The notes below the pieces were generated by a model. It was not told the DNA's origin and made no database searches. It worked only from the letters and a program-made list of their open reading frames with translations. From positions 124,001 through 188,000 of the forward strand of contig JAAEQD010000345.1 of assembly GCA_024231855.1 (NCBI GenBank): a stretch of 64,000 nt of DNA, in the 5' to 3' direction. Within the stretch, counting starts at the first letter, position 1. Each line of letters opens with the position of its first letter. Positions 19,474 to 27,486 of the stretch are shown piece after piece. Source of the stretch: Candidatus Zixiibacteriota bacterium. GTDB lineage: Bacteria > Zixibacteria > MSB-5A5 > UBA10806 > 4484-95. The position numbers and the translations under genes were made by a program.

Positions 19474-19884
19474 ATGGGTAAAGCCATGAAAAATAATACC
19501 ACCAAGAAATCCAATAAAAAAATTTATGAAAAGTGGCAAAGCTGGCTGGCGCTTGTTTCGGCTGTTATAGTGCTGCTTGGGGCGATATTTGAATTACCCG
19601 AGAAATTTATGGATGCCTATGAAGCACTATTCCCTTCTAATGATTCATGCCTCTTCTATGGTCGCATAACTGATGTAAACAATAATCCTATTGTCGATGC
19701 TGAAGTAATCATTCAAGGAAAGAAAGGTTCAGGAGTCACTGATATTAATGGAGAATTCAATATTAAGGTGAAAGATAAATCAGGAACTAGAGTGCAAATC
19801 TTTGTAAAAAAAGATGGTGTTGTCAAATACAATGGCGGCGAGACCCTTCCTGGTCCTGTCGTCATTAAATTAAAGGAAATGTGA
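19474..19884 (+). CDS. Membrane-anchored carboxypeptidase-regulatory-like (Ig-fold) protein
   Basis: The start is ATG 19474 (an AGAGA site lies upstream); ATG 19486 is possible, and the TTG at 19441 is less likely. The ~136-residue product has a basic N-terminus (KKSNKKIYEKW), one transmembrane segment (SWLALVSAVIVLLGAIF), then about 65 residues with the pattern of a CarboxypepD-regulatory-like domain: 'YGRITDVNNNPIVDAEVIIQ', 'GVTDINGEFNI' and 'VQIFVKKDG'. It has no catalytic motif. The following gene overlaps by one base and carries the same kind of domain, so the two probably act together at the membrane. Codon use is AT-rich compared with the flanking operons. Confidence 0.6.
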   Translation: MGKAMKNNTTKKSNKKIYEKWQSWLALVSAVIVLLGAIFELPEKFMDAYEALFPSNDSCLFYGRITDVNNNPIVDAEVIIQGKKGSGVTDINGEFNIKVKDKSGTRVQIFVKKDGVVKYNGGETLPGPVVIKLKEM

Positions 19885-21821
19885 TGAAGAAAATAATTTT
19901 AATCCTACTATTGGTTTTCATATTTCCTTTTAAAAATAGTGATCTTCATACCCAAGTACAGCATCAAATTATGGGGATCGTCAAAAATGAAGTTAGTACT
20001 CCCTTGAGCGGCGTTTGTATCCGACTATCTCATATTGGAACTTATGTTACCGATGATAACGGAGAATTTTTCTTCAATTTACCCAAAGGTGTTGACCCAG
20101 GCAGTGAAGTAGAATTCATCGTAAAGGACGCGGTAATAAATCAAGATACTCTTGTAATCTTCAAACCAATTATGGGTATTTGGAATGTCCCTAAAGACGC
20201 GTTGGCACAAAGGATTAAAATCGAACTGTTACCAAAAGGAGACTATCGCCTATTAAGTAAAGAGAGTTTGAGATTGTTAATAAATGAAATCATTAATAGA
20301 GAAACCGAAAAAGAAACTAAAAAACTAATATCAGAAATATCAGAATTAAAACAGCAAATATTAACTCAACCTGTAAGAGATCCGATTGAAGAAGAAGCAA
20401 AGCGATTAGGTTTCACAAAGGACGAGTTAGTGGATGCTCTAGTAGTTTTAAAAAAGCAACTACAACAAAGCGATTATCCATATGAAGCGGGATTAGCTGC
20501 ATTATATGATAAATATTTTACCAAAGCGACAAAATTGTTTAAAGAATCAATTAACGAAGATGAAAAACTAATAAAGGAAAAAGTTGATGTATTGCCTGAT
20601 AAATATATAAACCTTGGTAATGCTTATGTTGGCGAACATAATCTCACTGAGGCTGCCGTCTCATACCGTAAAGCAATTGAACTTGAACCATCAAATTACC
20701 TTGCGCACTTTCAATTAGCTATGCTTCTATATATTAAAGGTGACCATCAAGGCGCTTTAGCAAATTACAGAAATTCATTAGTAATTATCCGCAATGGAAG
20801 CTTTGGCCAAATCAGCAAAAATGAAGGAGTAGCTCTTGGCAAAATCGGTGTAATATTCAACGATTTGGGGGAGCCTGATAGCACTAGTTTCTATCTTCGT
20901 GAAGCTCTAAAAATCCATCGCGTGATTGGTTATCGCCACGGGGAAGCCACTGAACTTGGCAATCTCGGCGTGGTATTTCGGGTTCTAGGTAGGACTGATA
21001 GCGCATACTACTATCATAAGGAGGCGCTAAAAATCAATCGTGAGATTTGCTATCGCCAAGGAGAAGCAACTGACCTTAGTAATCTTGGTTTAGTGTTTCG
21101 CGATTTGGGTGAACTCGACAGCGCTCGTTTCTACATTCAAGCCGCACTGGTAGTAAATCGTGAAATTAGCTATCACCAGGGTGAGGCCCGTGACTTTAGC
21201 AATCTTGGCGTGGTTTTCGGTGACTTAGGTAAACCAGACAGCGCATGCATTTATCATCAAGCGGCCCTTAAAATCTTCCGTAAGATTAGTTTTCGAAGAG
21301 GAGAAGCCATTGAACTTGGCAATCTCGGATTAGCATTCCGCGAATTGGGCAAGTCCGACAGCGCCTGTATTTATCACCAGACAGCTCTTAGAATAAATCG
21401 GGAGATTGGATATCGCCGGGGGGAAGCCAATGAACTAGGTAACCTCGGATTAGTTTTCCGTGATTTAGGTGAATCTGACAGCGCACGAATCTGTCATCAA
21501 GCAGCCCTTAAAATAGATCGTGAGATTGGCTATAGACAGGGAGAAGCCAATGCACTTGGCAATCTCGGGATAGTGTATCGCGGTTTGCTTAATCTCGACA
21601 GCGCCCGCTTCTATCATCAGGCAGCTCTCAACATCGATCGTGAGATTGGCTATAGACAGGGAGAAGCCATTGACCTTGGCAATATAGCAATGGTATATAG
21701 CGATTTAGATGAACCAGACAGCGCCCTTATCTATCTAAAAAAGTGTAAGAAAATCTTTCATGAAATAAAAAGCCCGTATGAGGAATGGGCAAATTCAATG
21801 ATTAAAACAATAGGTGAATGA
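19884..21821 (+). CDS. Secreted/periplasmic TPR-repeat protein with N-terminal regulatory-like domain
   Basis: The start is ATG 19884, sharing its A with the previous stop (TGATG); the GTG one codon earlier is the alternative. About 645 residues: signal peptide (KKIILILLLVFIFPF), a carboxypeptidase-regulatory-like domain (about 30-100: 'GIVKNEVSTPLSGVCIRLS', 'TYVTDDNGEFFF'), a charged coiled-coil stretch (about 130-190), two ordinary 34-residue TPRs ('YINLGNAYVGEHNLTEAAVSYRKAIELEP'), then eight 40-residue TPR units with consensus GEA.(D/E)LGNLG.VFRDLGE.DSARFYHQAAL.I.REI.YRQ. TPRs mediate protein-protein contacts; no catalytic domain is seen. The function is unknown, and transfer from elsewhere is possible given the AT-rich composition. 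Confidence 0.75.
   Translation: MKKIILILLLVFIFPFKNSDLHTQVQHQIMGIVKNEVSTPLSGVCIRLSHIGTYVTDDNGEFFFNLPKGVDPGSEVEFIVKDAVINQDTLVIFKPIMGIWNVPKDALAQRIKIELLPKGDYRLLSKESLRLLINEIINRETEKETKKLISEISELKQQILTQPVRDPIEEEAKRLGFTKDELVDALVVLKKQLQQSDYPYEAGLAALYDKYFTKATKLFKESINEDEKLIKEKVDVLPDKYINLGNAYVGEHNLTEAAVSYRKAIELEPSNYLAHFQLAMLLYIKGDHQGALANYRNSLVIIRNGSFGQISKNEGVALGKIGVIFNDLGEPDSTSFYLREALKIHRVIGYRHGEATELGNLGVVFRVLGRTDSAYYYHKEALKINREICYRQGEATDLSNLGLVFRDLGELDSARFYIQAALVVNREISYHQGEARDFSNLGVVFGDLGKPDSACIYHQAALKIFRKISFRRGEAIELGNLGLAFRELGKSDSACIYHQTALRINREIGYRRGEANELGNLGLVFRDLGESDSARICHQAALKIDREIGYRQGEANALGNLGIVYRGLLNLDSARFYHQAALNIDREIGYRQGEAIDLGNIAMVYSDLDEPDSALIYLKKCKKIFHEIKSPYEEWANSMIKTIGE
20820..21779 (+). repeat. 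Eight tandem 120-bp units encoding 40-residue TPR repeats
   Basis: Unit boundaries fall exactly every 120 bases (20820, 20940, 21060, 21180, 21300, 21420, 21540, 21660). Each inner unit starts with a codon set for GEA and contains GACAGCGC for the DSA motif. The first and last units are more diverged. Similarity is visible at DNA level (for example cgtgagattggctat repeats), so the array can change length by slippage or recombination. Confidence 0.9.
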
Positions 21822-22156
21822 TAAGACAAACTCTACAAATAATGCAAAATGTACATAGTAATAGATTTAAGGCAAGTTGAATAAAACCATGAATACAATT
21901 CTATTATTGTGTCTACCGATTTAAACCAGATCGAGGAGGCGATTGACATTTAAGCGCAACGAGATACTTTGCCCTTTCGTTTTTAGTTTCAGTAATCAAA
22001 TCATCGAAGAAAATAATCGAATTACCCAACCAGCATTTTCGAACCATTTATATTAAATTCTTGAATTTCACTCGATTAGAATCAATCTATAGATTCGCCT
22101 GAAGTCTGGGGGACGGAAATTAAAGCGAGATGTTATCAAATGTCAATTATAGATTA
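21822..22156. other. Intergenic region between the TPR gene and the purine operon control region
   Basis: AT-rich sequence. No reading frame with a ribosome site, no RNA fold and no terminator with a T-run were recognised. It marks the boundary between the AT-rich TPR unit and the more GC-rich catabolic operon. Confidence 0.4.
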
Positions 22157-22234
22157 ATATTTCAATTTTGATTGAAATATCTTGATTTTGATCAGCACAT
22201 TTATGTATCTTAAGAAATACAATAACATTTCTTA
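22157..22234 (+). promoter_or_regulatory. FNR-type class II promoter with tandem CRP/FNR-family boxes
   Basis: TTGAT-TTTG-ATCAG (22182-22195) matches the FNR consensus TTGAT-N4-ATCAA with one mismatch. TACAAT (22218-22223) is a good -10. If its end is -7, the box is centred at exactly -41.5, the class II activator position. A second dyad, ATATTTCAAT-TTTG-ATTGAAATAT (22157-22180, 10-bp arms, same TTTG centre), is centred at -61.5, exactly 20 bp upstream. A third 8-bp dyad (TAAGAAAT/ATTTCTTA, 22211-22234) overlaps the -10 and start site and could be an operator. The leader to the ygeW ATG is about 72 nt. Confidence 0.6.
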
Positions 22235-22301
22235 TGGTTTGAATCGTCCGGTTGGCATAATAATGTTTTTAGTTTAGCCGGTTTAATGGAAATGAGATAT
22301 T

Positions 22302-23306
22302 ATGACACACAATTTGGAAGGCCGTGATTTTATCACCACGCAAGAGTGGACCACCGATGAATTAGAATTGGCCTTAAACCTGGCAGCGGATTTAAAAGAT
22401 AAAAAAAGAACAAACAAACCTCATCGTCTCCTGACCGATAAAACGGTTTTTCTCTTTTTCTTCGACAAATCGACCCGAACGCGCAACTCATTCGAAGCGG
22501 GCATAACCCAACTCGGCGGGCATGCCCATTTTATCGAAGCTTCGACATCGCAGGTCGCTCATGGCGAGAGCCCCAAAGATATGGGAATAATCCTATCATC
22601 CTATGGTCATGGTATAGCGATTCGTCACGATCTCGTACCCGGCGAAGGTAATAAGTATATGAGGGAGGTTGCCGAGCATGCCTCGGCGCCGGTGTTCAAT
22701 ATGCAATGTGATGTCGATCATCCTTTTCAAACACTTACCGACCTGATGACAATCAGAGAAAAGTTCGGCAATAATCTGAAGGGTTTGAAGATCGCCGTGA
22801 GTTGGGCTTATGCCCCGAGTTACGCCAAACCTATCAGCGTACCTCAGGGGCTTATCACGCTCATGACCAGGTACGGCATGGATGTCACCCTGGCTCACCC
22901 CCCCGAATTTAAACTGATGGACGATCAGATTGAACTTGCTCGAAATAACGCTCAAACCGGCGGCGGCAAATTAGAGATCGTGGATTCGATGGACGCGGCA
23001 TTTGAAAACGCCGATATAGTCTATCCGAAAAGCTGGGGAGTTCTCGATCTGTTCGGAAATCCGGATGAGGCTTTGAAGCTGGCGGCAAACTATAAGGATT
23101 GGATTTGCGACGACAAAATGATGTCAATCGCGAACAAGGAAGCTATCTATATGCATTGCCTTCCGGCTGATCGCGGGAACGAGGTTACCGATTCGGTAAT
23201 CGATGGGCCTCATTCCGTGATTTATCAGGAAGCCGAAAACCGTCTCCATACCTGCAAAGCAGTCATGGCTCTGACGATGGGTGGTATTAAAAATCAGTCT
23301 GGGTAA
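22302..23306 (+). CDS. ygeW: YgeW-type carbamoyltransferase
   Basis: This 334-residue aspartate/ornithine-carbamoyltransferase superfamily member has carbamoyl-phosphate motifs DKSTRTRNSFE (about 55) and DHPFQTLTD (about 147), and HCLPADRG near residue 282. The block SWAYAPSYAKPISVPQG followed by MTRYGMDVTLAHP is characteristic of the YgeW group rather than true ornithine transcarbamylase. YgeW belongs to the anaerobic purine/uric-acid degradation gene set. It is thought to work in reverse, releasing carbamoyl phosphate from a ureido intermediate (not proven for this protein). It is shorter than E. coli YgeW (396). It heads the operon, 6 nt ahead of ygfJ. No carbamate kinase gene is in the window. 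Confidence 0.88.
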   Translation: MTHNLEGRDFITTQEWTTDELELALNLAADLKDKKRTNKPHRLLTDKTVFLFFFDKSTRTRNSFEAGITQLGGHAHFIEASTSQVAHGESPKDMGIILSSYGHGIAIRHDLVPGEGNKYMREVAEHASAPVFNMQCDVDHPFQTLTDLMTIREKFGNNLKGLKIAVSWAYAPSYAKPISVPQGLITLMTRYGMDVTLAHPPEFKLMDDQIELARNNAQTGGGKLEIVDSMDAAFENADIVYPKSWGVLDLFGNPDEALKLAANYKDWICDDKMMSIANKEAIYMHCLPADRGNEVTDSVIDGPHSVIYQEAENRLHTCKAVMALTMGGIKNQSG

Positions 23307-23312
23307 TAATAT

Positions 23313-23909
23313 TTGAACAAGAAGACAGGAAATATTCCGGGAGTTATTCTCGCCGCCGGTGAGGGGAAAAGGATAGGCAAGAATAAAGCCCTGATCAAAA
23401 TCGATGGAACCAGCTTCCTGGAATTGGTCACGGACTCTTTGCGCGATGGCGGTTGTGATTCAATAATCGTAGTCGGCGGAGCAAGCTCGGATGAGGTTAA
23501 AAAACTGTCGGAAAAGCTCGGTGTTATTTTTGTACTGAATGAAAACTGGCAAAAGGGGCAATTTTCATCCCTGAAAACCGGCTTGTCCAGTATAAACGAG
23601 AAACAATCGAGGTTAATGATTACGTTGGTTGATCATCCTTTCGTTAATCAAAACACATATCATCGATTAATCAAAGAATCCTTTGATAATCCCGATCATA
23701 TTATAATTCCGATTTATGAGGCAAGACGGGGCCATCCTATAATAATCCCCAAATTAATAATCGATGAAGTGATTTCGGCGCCGGATGATTCAATCCTTCG
23801 AGATATTATTTTCAATCACAAGGAGCTGATTCATGAACTGGTGGTTGAGGACCCGGGAATTCTTCGTGATATCGATGTTAAAGAAGATATAATAAAGATG
23901 AGCGAATAA
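23313..23909 (+). CDS. ygfJ: YgfJ/MocA-type nucleotidyltransferase (molybdenum cofactor cytidylylation)
   Basis: The 198-residue protein starts at TTG 23313, six bases after ygeW. The N-terminal signature ILAAGEGKRIGKNKAL (GAGxSxRMGxxK-like) and VDHPFV (about 110) place it in the MobA-like NTP-transferase family. Members of the MocA/YgfJ branch transfer CMP to molybdopterin to make the dinucleotide cofactor needed by many xanthine-dehydrogenase-family enzymes. Its position directly before two molybdenum hydroxylases fits that role. It overlaps the next gene by one base (TAATG). Confidence 0.85.
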   Translation: MNKKTGNIPGVILAAGEGKRIGKNKALIKIDGTSFLELVTDSLRDGGCDSIIVVGGASSDEVKKLSEKLGVIFVLNENWQKGQFSSLKTGLSSINEKQSRLMITLVDHPFVNQNTYHRLIKESFDNPDHIIIPIYEARRGHPIIIPKLIIDEVISAPDDSILRDIIFNHKELIHELVVEDPGILRDIDVKEDIIKMSE

Positions 23910-26155
23910 TGGGCGTAGTTGGTAAAAGAGTAGCAAGATCGGAAGGTATCCATCGAGTAACCGGCACGGGGCTGTTTGCCGATGATTTAAAATATCACGG
24001 GATGCTTCATGCCGCCGTTGTTCGTTCACCTGTCGCCAGAGGTATAATTAGGAAAATCGATACCGAAAGTATTTCAAGAAGAACAGGTATCAACGGAGTT
24101 TACACATTCAAGGATATTCCCGGTCGAAACGCGATCCCTATAGTTATCGATGATCAACCATTTCTGGCGGAAAAATCCGTCAACTATATCGGTGAACCGG
24201 TCGCGGTGGTGGTAGCCGATTCTCGTCGCGTAGCCAGGGCGGCCGCCCAAACGGCGGAGCTATCGATTAAAAAACTAACTCCGGTTATCGATTTGCTCGA
24301 AGCACGCAATCATCCCGATATTCACATTTTCGGAAATGATAATATTTACAAACACATGAAAGTAAAACGAGGCGACACCGAATCGGCGTTTAAAGCCTGC
24401 AACGTTATTATCGAAAATGAATATCGTACGCCTTATCAGGAGCATGCCTATATCGAACCGCAGGCGATGATCGCTATCCCATTCCCCGACGGTTCGCTTG
24501 AAATTCGGGGGGCGATGCAATGCCCGTTTTATGTGCGCAAAGCGGTCACCACTATCACGGGGCTGCCCGAAAGCAAGGTGCGAGTGATTCAGTGCGCCAC
24601 CGGCGGCGCGTTCGGCGGCAAGGAGGATGTGCCATCGCTTTTAGCCTGCCAGGTAGCTCTGCCGGCTTTGAAGCTGCAAAAACCGGTTAAACTGCTCTAT
24701 GACCGGACCGAGGATATGATCTCCATGTCCAAACGCCACCCGGCTTGGATACGCTGCAAATCGGGAGCTTCCAAAGACGGCGTGTTGAGGGCGGCAGAGG
24801 TAGAGTATGTTATAGATGGCGGCGCGTATGCTACCTTATCGGCGGTCGTATTATTCCGGGGTACAGCTCATTCTATTGGACCTTATCGATGTGAGAATGT
24901 CGATGTTGATAGTTATGCCGTTGCCACCAACAAAGTCCCCTGCGGCGCGTTTCGCGGTTTCGGGTCGCCTCAGGTGCTTTTCGCGGCCGAGTCACAGATG
25001 GATCAACTGGCCGCCAGGCTAGGGCTTGATCCGGTCGAGTTTCGCAAACGAAACCTTCTGCGGGCCGGAGATGAAACGATCACCGGCCAAAAACTGAAAA
25101 GCAGTGTCGGCCTGCAACAAAGCCTGGATAAGGTCGTGCGGGTATCGGGCTGGACTCCCGACGCGAATAAGAATGAAAATATCGGCTTCGGCTTTTCAAC
25201 GATTTATTACGGCGTCGGACTCGGAGCCGGCGGAAAACATCTGGCTCGCACAGGCGCCCGGGTGATAGTCCATGAAGACGGATCGGTGTTGTTCAGCGTA
25301 GGTACAACTGAAATCGGCCAGGGCATGATTACTGTCTTATCCCAAATCGCTGCCGAAGAGCTTGGCGTTCCATTTGAATGGGTCAGTATGATGCCGACCG
25401 ATACGAGCCGGGTTCCTGATTCGGGACCAACTGTCGCCTCACGATCCACGACCATGTCGGGTAACGCGCTTAAGGATGCTTGTATTAAAATAAGAAATAT
25501 CATCGATGAGGAAGCCGCCGAGATTCTCGATGACCAGAATGAAAATATAATAATCGATAATGGCACAGTATATGCGGGCAATAACGAAATCCCATTTGTA
25601 AAAGTTATTGAATCTTGCACGGCCAAGAGAAAATCCTTATCGGCGGAAGGCTGGCATATTGCGCCACCGACGAGTTTCGATAACGATACCGGCCAGGGAG
25701 ACGCTTATGTGACTTATGCCTGGTCCGCCAATTTAGCCAAGGTGAAAGTCGATAAGCTTACCGGCGAAGTTATGGTGCTAAGGATTTGGTCAGCGCATGA
25801 TGTGGGCAAGGCAATCAACCCATCCCTGGTGGAAGGCCAGATAGAGGGCGGAGTTCTGCAGGGACTCGGTTTCGCGCTTATGGAGGATATGGCCAACGAT
25901 CCAACCGGCGCGATAATCAATCCCGAATTTTCAACATATATAATTCCCACCGCCGAAGATCAACCGGCGATCGTGCCATTGATTATCGAAGAGCCCTATC
26001 CGGATGGTCCATTCGGGGCCAAAGGTTTCGGCGAACAACCCTTGATGGGCATAGCGCCGGCTATTGCCAACGCCGTATTTGACGCTGTCGGCGCGCGGAT
26101 AAAACAGTTACCGATTACGCCTGAGAAAGTATGGCGGGCTCTAAGGAAATCATGA
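23909..26155 (+). CDS. Xanthine dehydrogenase family, molybdenum-binding subunit (set 1)
   Basis: The 748-residue protein has the small N-terminal domain 'ARSEGIHRVTGTGLFADDL' and the large molybdopterin-binding domain. Recognisable cofactor and active-site blocks are GGAFGGKED (about 231), GAFRGFGSPQ (about 347), EIGQGM (about 470) and GAKGFGEQPL near 697, whose Glu matches the catalytic base of the family. It hydroxylates a purine or related N-heterocycle at the Mo centre, passing electrons to the FeS and FAD subunits encoded next. The gene order here is Mo-FeS-FAD. It overlaps the next gene by 4 bases. Confidence 0.9.
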   Translation: MGVVGKRVARSEGIHRVTGTGLFADDLKYHGMLHAAVVRSPVARGIIRKIDTESISRRTGINGVYTFKDIPGRNAIPIVIDDQPFLAEKSVNYIGEPVAVVVADSRRVARAAAQTAELSIKKLTPVIDLLEARNHPDIHIFGNDNIYKHMKVKRGDTESAFKACNVIIENEYRTPYQEHAYIEPQAMIAIPFPDGSLEIRGAMQCPFYVRKAVTTITGLPESKVRVIQCATGGAFGGKEDVPSLLACQVALPALKLQKPVKLLYDRTEDMISMSKRHPAWIRCKSGASKDGVLRAAEVEYVIDGGAYATLSAVVLFRGTAHSIGPYRCENVDVDSYAVATNKVPCGAFRGFGSPQVLFAAESQMDQLAARLGLDPVEFRKRNLLRAGDETITGQKLKSSVGLQQSLDKVVRVSGWTPDANKNENIGFGFSTIYYGVGLGAGGKHLARTGARVIVHEDGSVLFSVGTTEIGQGMITVLSQIAAEELGVPFEWVSMMPTDTSRVPDSGPTVASRSTTMSGNALKDACIKIRNIIDEEAAEILDDQNENIIIDNGTVYAGNNEIPFVKVIESCTAKRKSLSAEGWHIAPPTSFDNDTGQGDAYVTYAWSANLAKVKVDKLTGEVMVLRIWSAHDVGKAINPSLVEGQIEGGVLQGLGFALMEDMANDPTGAIINPEFSTYIIPTAEDQPAIVPLIIEEPYPDGPFGAKGFGEQPLMGIAPAIANAVFDAVGARIKQLPITPEKVWRALRKS

Positions 26156-26634
26156 GATTAAAATTCAAGCTCAACGGCCAGGATATCAATATTGATGCTG
26201 CGGGCGGTGAACGCCTGGTCGACCTGCTCCGGGAAAGATTCGATCTCGTCGGTACGAAAGAAGGTTGCGGTAAGGGCGAATGCGGCGCCTGCACGGTGCT
26301 TTTAGATGGTGAACCTATCTGCTCTTGCCTGATGTTGTCATCGCAGGTAATAGGCAGAGAAATTATAACAATTGAAGGATTAGCGGATAAAAAGGGACTT
26401 CACCCTGTGCAAAAAGCGTTTAGCGAAACCGGCGCGGTTCAATGCGGGTTCTGTTCACCCGGTTTGATTTTATCATCGGTGGCGCTTTTAAACGACAAGC
26501 CTAAGCCATCCCGCGAGGAGATAAAGAAAGCATTATCCGGCAATTTATGCAGGTGCACCGGTTACGAAAAAATATTCGAAGCGGTAGAGTCGGCATCGAA
26601 AATGACAACCAAGAGATCGAGAAAGCATGATTGA
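26152..26634 (+). CDS. Xanthine dehydrogenase family, [2Fe-2S] subunit (set 1)
   Basis: The start is ATG 26152 in an ATGA overlap with the preceding stop, with AAGGAA upstream; the in-frame ATG at 26131 lies deeper inside the previous gene. About 160 residues hold two clusters. The plant-type ferredoxin cluster is GCGKGECGACTVLLDGE with a later Cys in CSCL. The C-terminal cluster is formed by QCGFCSPG and LCRCTGY. This is the standard small subunit (XdhC/CoxS-type) transferring electrons from Mo to FAD. Confidence 0.92.
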   Translation: MRLKFKLNGQDINIDAAGGERLVDLLRERFDLVGTKEGCGKGECGACTVLLDGEPICSCLMLSSQVIGREIITIEGLADKKGLHPVQKAFSETGAVQCGFCSPGLILSSVALLNDKPKPSREEIKKALSGNLCRCTGYEKIFEAVESASKMTTKRSRKHD

Positions 26635-27475
26635 GACAGAAACAATCAATCCATCAACTTTAAAAGACGCTCTGGTATCAATCGCCGGTAGAAACGTGAT
26701 GGCCATTGCCGGCGGTACGGACCTTCTGGTCCGATGGCATGATGTTCATGACCGGCCCGTGCCCAGGCTTCTGGTGCTTGACCGTATTAAACCGCTGCAT
26801 AAGATAAATATTGGTAAAACCCATATAACACTGGGACCTCTCGTTACGTTTTCCGAAATAATCAGATCGGCTCAATTGCGAAAGTTGGCTCCTCAGTTAG
26901 CCGAGGCGGCCTCGATCGCCGGCTCTGTTCAAATCAGGAATCGGGCGACGATCGGCGGCAACATTGCTAACGGTTCGCCGGCTGGTGATCTGATTCCACC
27001 GCTCTATGTACTGGTCGCGAATTTGGAATTATCATCACAAAAGGGAAAACGAACGGTATCGATTGAAGAGTTTTTCAAAGGGCCGGGCGAAACTATACTA
27101 AAGCAAAATGAGTTGATCATCGCGATTAAATTTGAAAAGACATACAAGCATGGTTTTTTCCTGAGACTGGCTACCAGAAAGGCTCTTGCCATAAGCAAGG
27201 TTTCTGTGGCAGTCAATCTATCAATTAAGAAAAATATAATCGATGATATAAAAATCGCCCTGGGAGCGGTGGCGCCTACGGTGATTAGAGCCTATCATAC
27301 GGAAAAATATCTGTTGGGCAATATATTAAATCAGGATAGTATCGCTGAGGCGGCTAAGATATTGATAAGCGAAGCCAGACCGATTGATGATATCAGATCG
27401 CTGGCTGATTACAGAAAGCAAATGGTTGGTGTTCTCCTGGAAAGAGGGCTTCGTGAAATAATTAAATCTCATTAA
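26627..27475 (+). CDS. Xanthine dehydrogenase family, FAD-binding subunit (set 1)
   Basis: The 282-residue protein overlaps the FeS subunit by 8 bases. FAD contacts are visible as AIAGGTDLLV (about 30) and the conserved block 'QIRNRATIGGNIANGSPAGDLIPPL' (about 103-128). A CO-dehydrogenase-flavoprotein-like C-terminal domain with 'KVSVAVNLSIK' follows. It would hand electrons to NAD(P)+ or another acceptor. Confidence 0.9.
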   Translation: MIETETINPSTLKDALVSIAGRNVMAIAGGTDLLVRWHDVHDRPVPRLLVLDRIKPLHKINIGKTHITLGPLVTFSEIIRSAQLRKLAPQLAEAASIAGSVQIRNRATIGGNIANGSPAGDLIPPLYVLVANLELSSQKGKRTVSIEEFFKGPGETILKQNELIIAIKFEKTYKHGFFLRLATRKALAISKVSVAVNLSIKKNIIDDIKIALGAVAPTVIRAYHTEKYLLGNILNQDSIAEAAKILISEARPIDDIRSLADYRKQMVGVLLERGLREIIKSH

Positions 27476-27486
27476 AGCGAATCTTG

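Noticed and set aside
20820-21779. Tandem 120-bp units as a CRISPR array
   Set aside because: There are no unique spacers; the whole unit repeats and is coding.
22230-22301. Purine or xanthine riboswitch in the ygeW leader
   Set aside because: The ~72-nt leader is too short, and I could not find the conserved aptamer core sequences.
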